A DNA stretch of 9,466 bases from NCBI GenBank assembly GCA_038144835.1, contig JAYQON010000113.1:1-9466 (forward strand), in the 5' to 3' direction. The position numbers and the translations under genes are program-made. Origin of the DNA: JALHOQ01 sp038144835. Lineage in GTDB: Bacteria; Bdellovibrionota; Bdellovibrionia; Bdellovibrionales; UBA1609. Below the pieces are notes generated by a model that was not told where the DNA came from, searched no databases, and saw nothing but the letters and a program-made list of their open reading frames with translations. This document shows, piece after piece, positions 6,852-9,466 of this stretch (positions within the stretch are counted from its first letter, which is position 1; each line of letters opens with the position of its first letter).

Positions 6852-6856
6852 CTCCT
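6852..6856 (-). promoter_or_regulatory. Ribosome binding site deciding the start of the XRE regulator
   Basis: AGGAG lies inside the longer GTG reading of the gene, nine bases upstream of the ATG at 6842. It argues for the shorter protein. Confidence 0.55.
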
Positions 6857-6871
6857 GAATTCGGGGACATA

Positions 6872-7906
6872 TCACACACGATCTAAGCGAGCCAGCAGTA
6901 TCTGATCAGCCAGAACAAGCCATGCCATTGCTTCTAAAACGGGTATCGCACGCGGTACAATACATGGATCATGCCTTCCGGTCAGAGCCATTTCTTTGCG
7001 CGTTGACGTCGGCTTAAAAGCGACTTTAAAAGTCATTGGATCTCCTGTTGATAGGCCTCCGCGAATACCACCATAATCTTGTTTACTATTATGAAATTCT
7101 TTACCAGAAAGGCGAGCGGATTCAAACCCGAGGCCGAGATCAAGCCCCACTGCGGCGCCAATGCTCAAAAAGGCAGCAGCCATTTCGGATTTGAGTTTTC
7201 CAAAAACGGGCTGCCCTAAACCGCGCGGTAGCCCCGTGAAGCGCAATAAGACTTCTCCTCCATAGCTTTCCCCGGCTTCTTTGGCCTCCAGCAACAACAT
7301 CTCCATCTGCTCATTTTTTTCTGGAGAAGGACAGCGAGCACTGAATTCATCAACCTGCCAAGGATCTCCCTCAAGTGCCTCAGCCACATCCACAGCGTCC
7401 TCGTAACTCATGCCAACCCGACCAATACGCGAAGTAAAACAAATCACTTGTGCTTCGGGGTAAAGCTGATTGACCAACATTCGTGCAACGGCACCTCCGA
7501 TCACTCTGCTGACCGTCTCACGTCCCGATGCTCGGCCACTCCCTCGCGGATCAGAATGTCCGTATTTTTCAGCCCACAAGTCCGTGGCATGACCTTGTCT
7601 GGTCTGCATCTGGTCAGTTCGGTAATCAGAACTACGCGCATCTTGATTATGAACAATAGCGGCTATGGGAGTGCCGAGAGTCAACCCATCGAAAACTCCC
7701 GACAGCAACTCTACCCGATCTGACTCTTGTCGTCCCGAAGATAGCTGACTTTTACCAGGGCGACGGCGATCCAAAAATCGATCCATCATGTCCTGCTGCC
7801 AAACGACCCCGGCAGGACATCCATCGATCAACGCACCCAATGCAAGACCGTGACTCTCGCCAAAAGTGTGCAAGCAAAATACTCGACCAAAATGATTTCC
7901 TCTCAC
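6872..7906 (-). CDS. aroC: Chorismate synthase
   Basis: This FMN-dependent enzyme removes phosphate from EPSP to give chorismate, the branch point used by menF. From the chosen start it has 344 residues, within the family range. Signatures are TFGESHG (14-20), RRRPGKSQLSSGRQESDRVE (47-66), H106 in RQGHAT (usually RPGHAD), KYGHSDPRGSGRASGRETVS (114-133), the GGIRGGLSTG stretch near the C-terminus and GRHDPC. The GTG at 7906 gives the usual N-terminus (M-RGNHFGRVF), with AAGGGAG five bases upstream. The longer GTG start at 7927 adds seven residues with no family counterpart. It follows the AroK-AroD-AroE fusion gene after 63 bases, and its stop is close to or overlaps the regulator gene downstream. 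Confidence 0.95.
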   Translation of the reverse strand: MRGNHFGRVFCLHTFGESHGLALGALIDGCPAGVVWQQDMMDRFLDRRRPGKSQLSSGRQESDRVELLSGVFDGLTLGTPIAAIVHNQDARSSDYRTDQMQTRQGHATDLWAEKYGHSDPRGSGRASGRETVSRVIGGAVARMLVNQLYPEAQVICFTSRIGRVGMSYEDAVDVAEALEGDPWQVDEFSARCPSPEKNEQMEMLLLEAKEAGESYGGEVLLRFTGLPRGLGQPVFGKLKSEMAAAFLSIGAAVGLDLGLGFESARLSGKEFHNSKQDYGGIRGGLSTGDPMTFKVAFKPTSTRKEMALTGRHDPCIVPRAIPVLEAMAWLVLADQILLARLDRV

Positions 7907-7911
7907 ATCGT

Positions 7912-7918
7912 CTCCCTT
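7912..7918 (-). promoter_or_regulatory. Ribosome binding site deciding the aroC start
   Basis: AAGGGAG lies five bases before the GTG at 7906 and within the coding stretch of the alternative longer start. Together with the family-typical N-terminus this makes GTG 7906 the preferred start. Confidence 0.65.
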
Positions 7919-7969
7919 CGCGAACACTCAGGCTAATTTCCTGCGCACCAATTGCAAAGCAAAATGCTG

Positions 7970-9466
7970 TCACTCATTATTTTTTAAAAACTGGTCCCAA
8001 AAGACTCGTTGATATTGAGCCTGCAGTTGAAACATACGCAAGCCAGAAAGATAGGGCAAACCTTGTGCTACCGCCCATTCGAGCCCTGGAGAATCCTCCG
8101 AGTAATTCAGATCCAAAATCAACTTTGGATGTACGCCCTTAGATGGCCATTTAAAGTCACGAGCGCGATTGGTAGCCCAAATTAAAAGATCAGGATAGCC
8201 TATTTCATCGCTACCATTACGAGCTGAAAATTCACGCGCTTCAGGCCAGACAAGCTTGACCGAGGTCCGAACTCCACCACCACCCCATAGCCAAACGCTT
8301 TGTGATGGTGGCAATTCGGTTCGCCAGTCCCGCAAAGCCAATACATCTGTGTTGTGTCCAACTACTCGCTGGTCATCCAACCACAAGGTATTACACGCTC
8401 CCACCTGTAAAACTTCATTTGTTCGCTCCGTCAGCAATGGTAAGATTGCCGTCTTTAACGGTGAAGTCACAGCCGCCGCGCACAGACCCATTTGTCGCAA
8501 AATAGGAAGGGCTTCACAGATCTCGTGCTCACCAACTTCGACGGCCACCACCGGATAGTTGAAATAATCTTTATGCTCCATGGGTGTACGGCTGTGCTCT
8601 ACAGGTGAACCTAAAACTGCAGCAAATCGCCCAGCAAAAGGCTTTTGCAAAATACACTGATAAAGGCACGGTTGATCAAGACTGCTGCCCTCACCCTCTC
8701 GCACAAAATGCACTGGCATTTGAGGGCCAAAGAGTGAACGATACCAACGCCAACGTCCGCCAGAAGTAGACCGTGGCAAAAAAGCGCGACGCCCAGGGTC
8801 TTCCTGCCACCAAAGATGACCGGCGAGCAATTCCGAAAAATTACGTACTTCAATCGCCAACTTCAAGATAGGCGCAGAAAATTTTTCTATTTTTTGAAAT
8901 GTCGAGATTAAATCGTCTTTACGCTCATGCAACGACACCGTATGCACAGTATCGGGAGGTTGACCTAATTCTAAAGCCCAATCTACACAACTCATATCTA
9001 AGGGCATCTCAAAACCGGGTAAACGTCGACTGTATAAAAGATTGTTTGCCGGCACGCTTGTCACAACGCTTTGGATTTGCTCTTTACTCAGAAGATCGTC
9101 GCGAACTTCCACTACACGCAATCCCCAATTTGAGCGTTTTCTCCAAAACTGCGGCCAATCGCGCATATTTTCCGGCAAAACTGTCAACGCATGAGGGATT
9201 CTGAAGGCTTCTGAGCAATCTAAAAAACCTTCTAGACCCTGATGGGCGCCCTCGGGAAGAATCAACTGTTCATGAGCCCACTCACGATACCGATCCTCGC
9301 GGAGGGCATACCGCTCAATATATTCAGCAAACGGGCTCGCATTGATATTTAATCTTGGTCGATTTAAAAAAACACGGCCTTGCCCGTCGGTCATTCGCCT
9401 TAACCACACCACATGGGCAGTGGCTGGAATTGGGCATTCAAAACAAGCTCCAAGAGCAATTATAGT
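7970..9466 (-). CDS. Trifunctional shikimate kinase / 3-dehydroquinate dehydratase (type I) / shikimate dehydrogenase, 5' end cut
   Basis: The frame is open to the window edge, giving 498 visible residues, numbered here from 9466. Residues 1-75 look like the C-terminal part of shikimate kinase: IIALG, a VVWL strand (20-23), NRPRLN (35-40) as the lid RP motif, and YIERYALREDRYREWA (49-64). Residues about 85-275 are type I dehydroquinase: VEVRDD (119-124), H180 in SLHER, the Schiff-base lysine K202 in LKLA and Q265. Residues about 280-498 are shikimate dehydrogenase: GSPVEHSRTP (286-295), catalytic K338, CNT (358-360), NTD with D374, GGGG (395-398) and GLRMFQLQAQ (475-484). The SDH part is compact compared with the usual 270 residues. 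A GTG at 9412 in the same frame would start inside the kinase lid strand, so it is an unlikely start. The protein would perform three consecutive-pathway steps; the ATP-binding half is unseen. Confidence 0.88.
   Translation of the reverse strand, partial: TIIALGACFECPIPATAHVVWLRRMTDGQGRVFLNRPRLNINASPFAEYIERYALREDRYREWAHEQLILPEGAHQGLEGFLDCSEAFRIPHALTVLPENMRDWPQFWRKRSNWGLRVVEVRDDLLSKEQIQSVVTSVPANNLLYSRRLPGFEMPLDMSCVDWALELGQPPDTVHTVSLHERKDDLISTFQKIEKFSAPILKLAIEVRNFSELLAGHLWWQEDPGRRAFLPRSTSGGRWRWYRSLFGPQMPVHFVREGEGSSLDQPCLYQCILQKPFAGRFAAVLGSPVEHSRTPMEHKDYFNYPVVAVEVGEHEICEALPILRQMGLCAAAVTSPLKTAILPLLTERTNEVLQVGACNTLWLDDQRVVGHNTDVLALRDWRTELPPSQSVWLWGGGGVRTSVKLVWPEAREFSARNGSDEIGYPDLLIWATNRARDFKWPSKGVHPKLILDLNYSEDSPGLEWAVAQGLPYLSGLRMFQLQAQYQRVFWDQFLKNNE

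Noticed and set aside
7907..7969. Possible terminator or promoter between the AroK-D-E gene and aroC (short CAGG/CCTG pairing and the palindrome TTCGCGAA).
   Set aside because: The stem is only four base pairs with no T-run, and no -35/-10 pair with sensible spacing is visible.
7752..7973. A 73-codon minus-strand frame whose GTG overlaps the stop of the AroK-D-E gene (GTGA), looking like a coupled small gene before aroC.
   Set aside because: Most of it lies out of frame inside aroC, it shows no ribosome site of its own, and the translated protein has no recognisable pattern. aroC itself has clear family motifs there.
9410..9412. GTG at 9412 as the start of an AroD-AroE bifunctional gene.
   Set aside because: The frame continues open upstream to the window edge with shikimate-kinase-like sequence. 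The GTG would cut the conserved VVWL strand, and no ribosome site precedes it.
1..9466. Insertion sequences, CRISPR arrays, tRNA genes, defence islands.
   Set aside because: No transposase-like frames, regular direct repeats, tRNA-like cloverleaf segments or known defence domains were seen; nearly all sequence is accounted for by metabolic and hypothetical genes.

Overview
The window is a gene-dense bacterial chromosome segment carrying much of the shikimate/chorismate pathway and parts of the menaquinone pathway. Base composition looks moderate, near half G+C by eye. Three proteins or protein ends are exported or membrane-bound, and the ubiquinone-specific genes are absent from view. This suits a Gram-negative, menaquinone-using bacterium. 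A Bdellovibrio-like (Bdellovibrionota) origin is my tentative guess from protein style only and is not established. There are no rRNA or tRNA genes, no insertion sequences, no CRISPR arrays and no intergenic gap over about 110 bases.

Left part, minus strand (1-1511): a compact isochorismate synthase (menF) runs by an ATGA overlap into menD, which leaves the window. These are the two first committed steps from chorismate to menaquinone. A 109-base divergent intergenic region (1512-1620) separates them from a plus-strand operon.

Plus-strand operon (1621-4866): a short type I-beta DAHP synthase (first step of the shikimate pathway) overlaps menG/ubiE (last step of menaquinone synthesis) by ATGA. 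An APC-type amino-acid permease and a small exported six-cysteine protein follow.

Right part, minus strand (9466 down to 4794): the first gene is a multidomain protein. Its reading frame stays open to the window edge, where it shows the C-terminal part of a shikimate kinase, followed by a type I dehydroquinase and a shikimate dehydrogenase. The order AroK-AroD-AroE is the same as the C-terminal half of the eukaryotic AROM pentafunctional enzyme. Next come chorismate synthase (aroC), a small XRE-type regulator, a SAM-dependent methyltransferase and an exported protein with kinase-like motifs. The last gene converges on, and overlaps by 73 bases, the cysteine-rich exported protein gene of the plus-strand operon.

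Together the visible genes supply DAHP synthase, dehydroquinase, shikimate dehydrogenase, shikimate kinase and chorismate synthase (aroB and aroA are not visible). They then draw chorismate to isochorismate and SEPHCHC, and methylate demethylmenaquinone. The layout suggests that aromatic precursor supply in this organism is organised around menaquinone. The most notable items are the AROM-ordered fusion, the exported kinase-like protein and the regulator-methyltransferase pair coupled to aroC.
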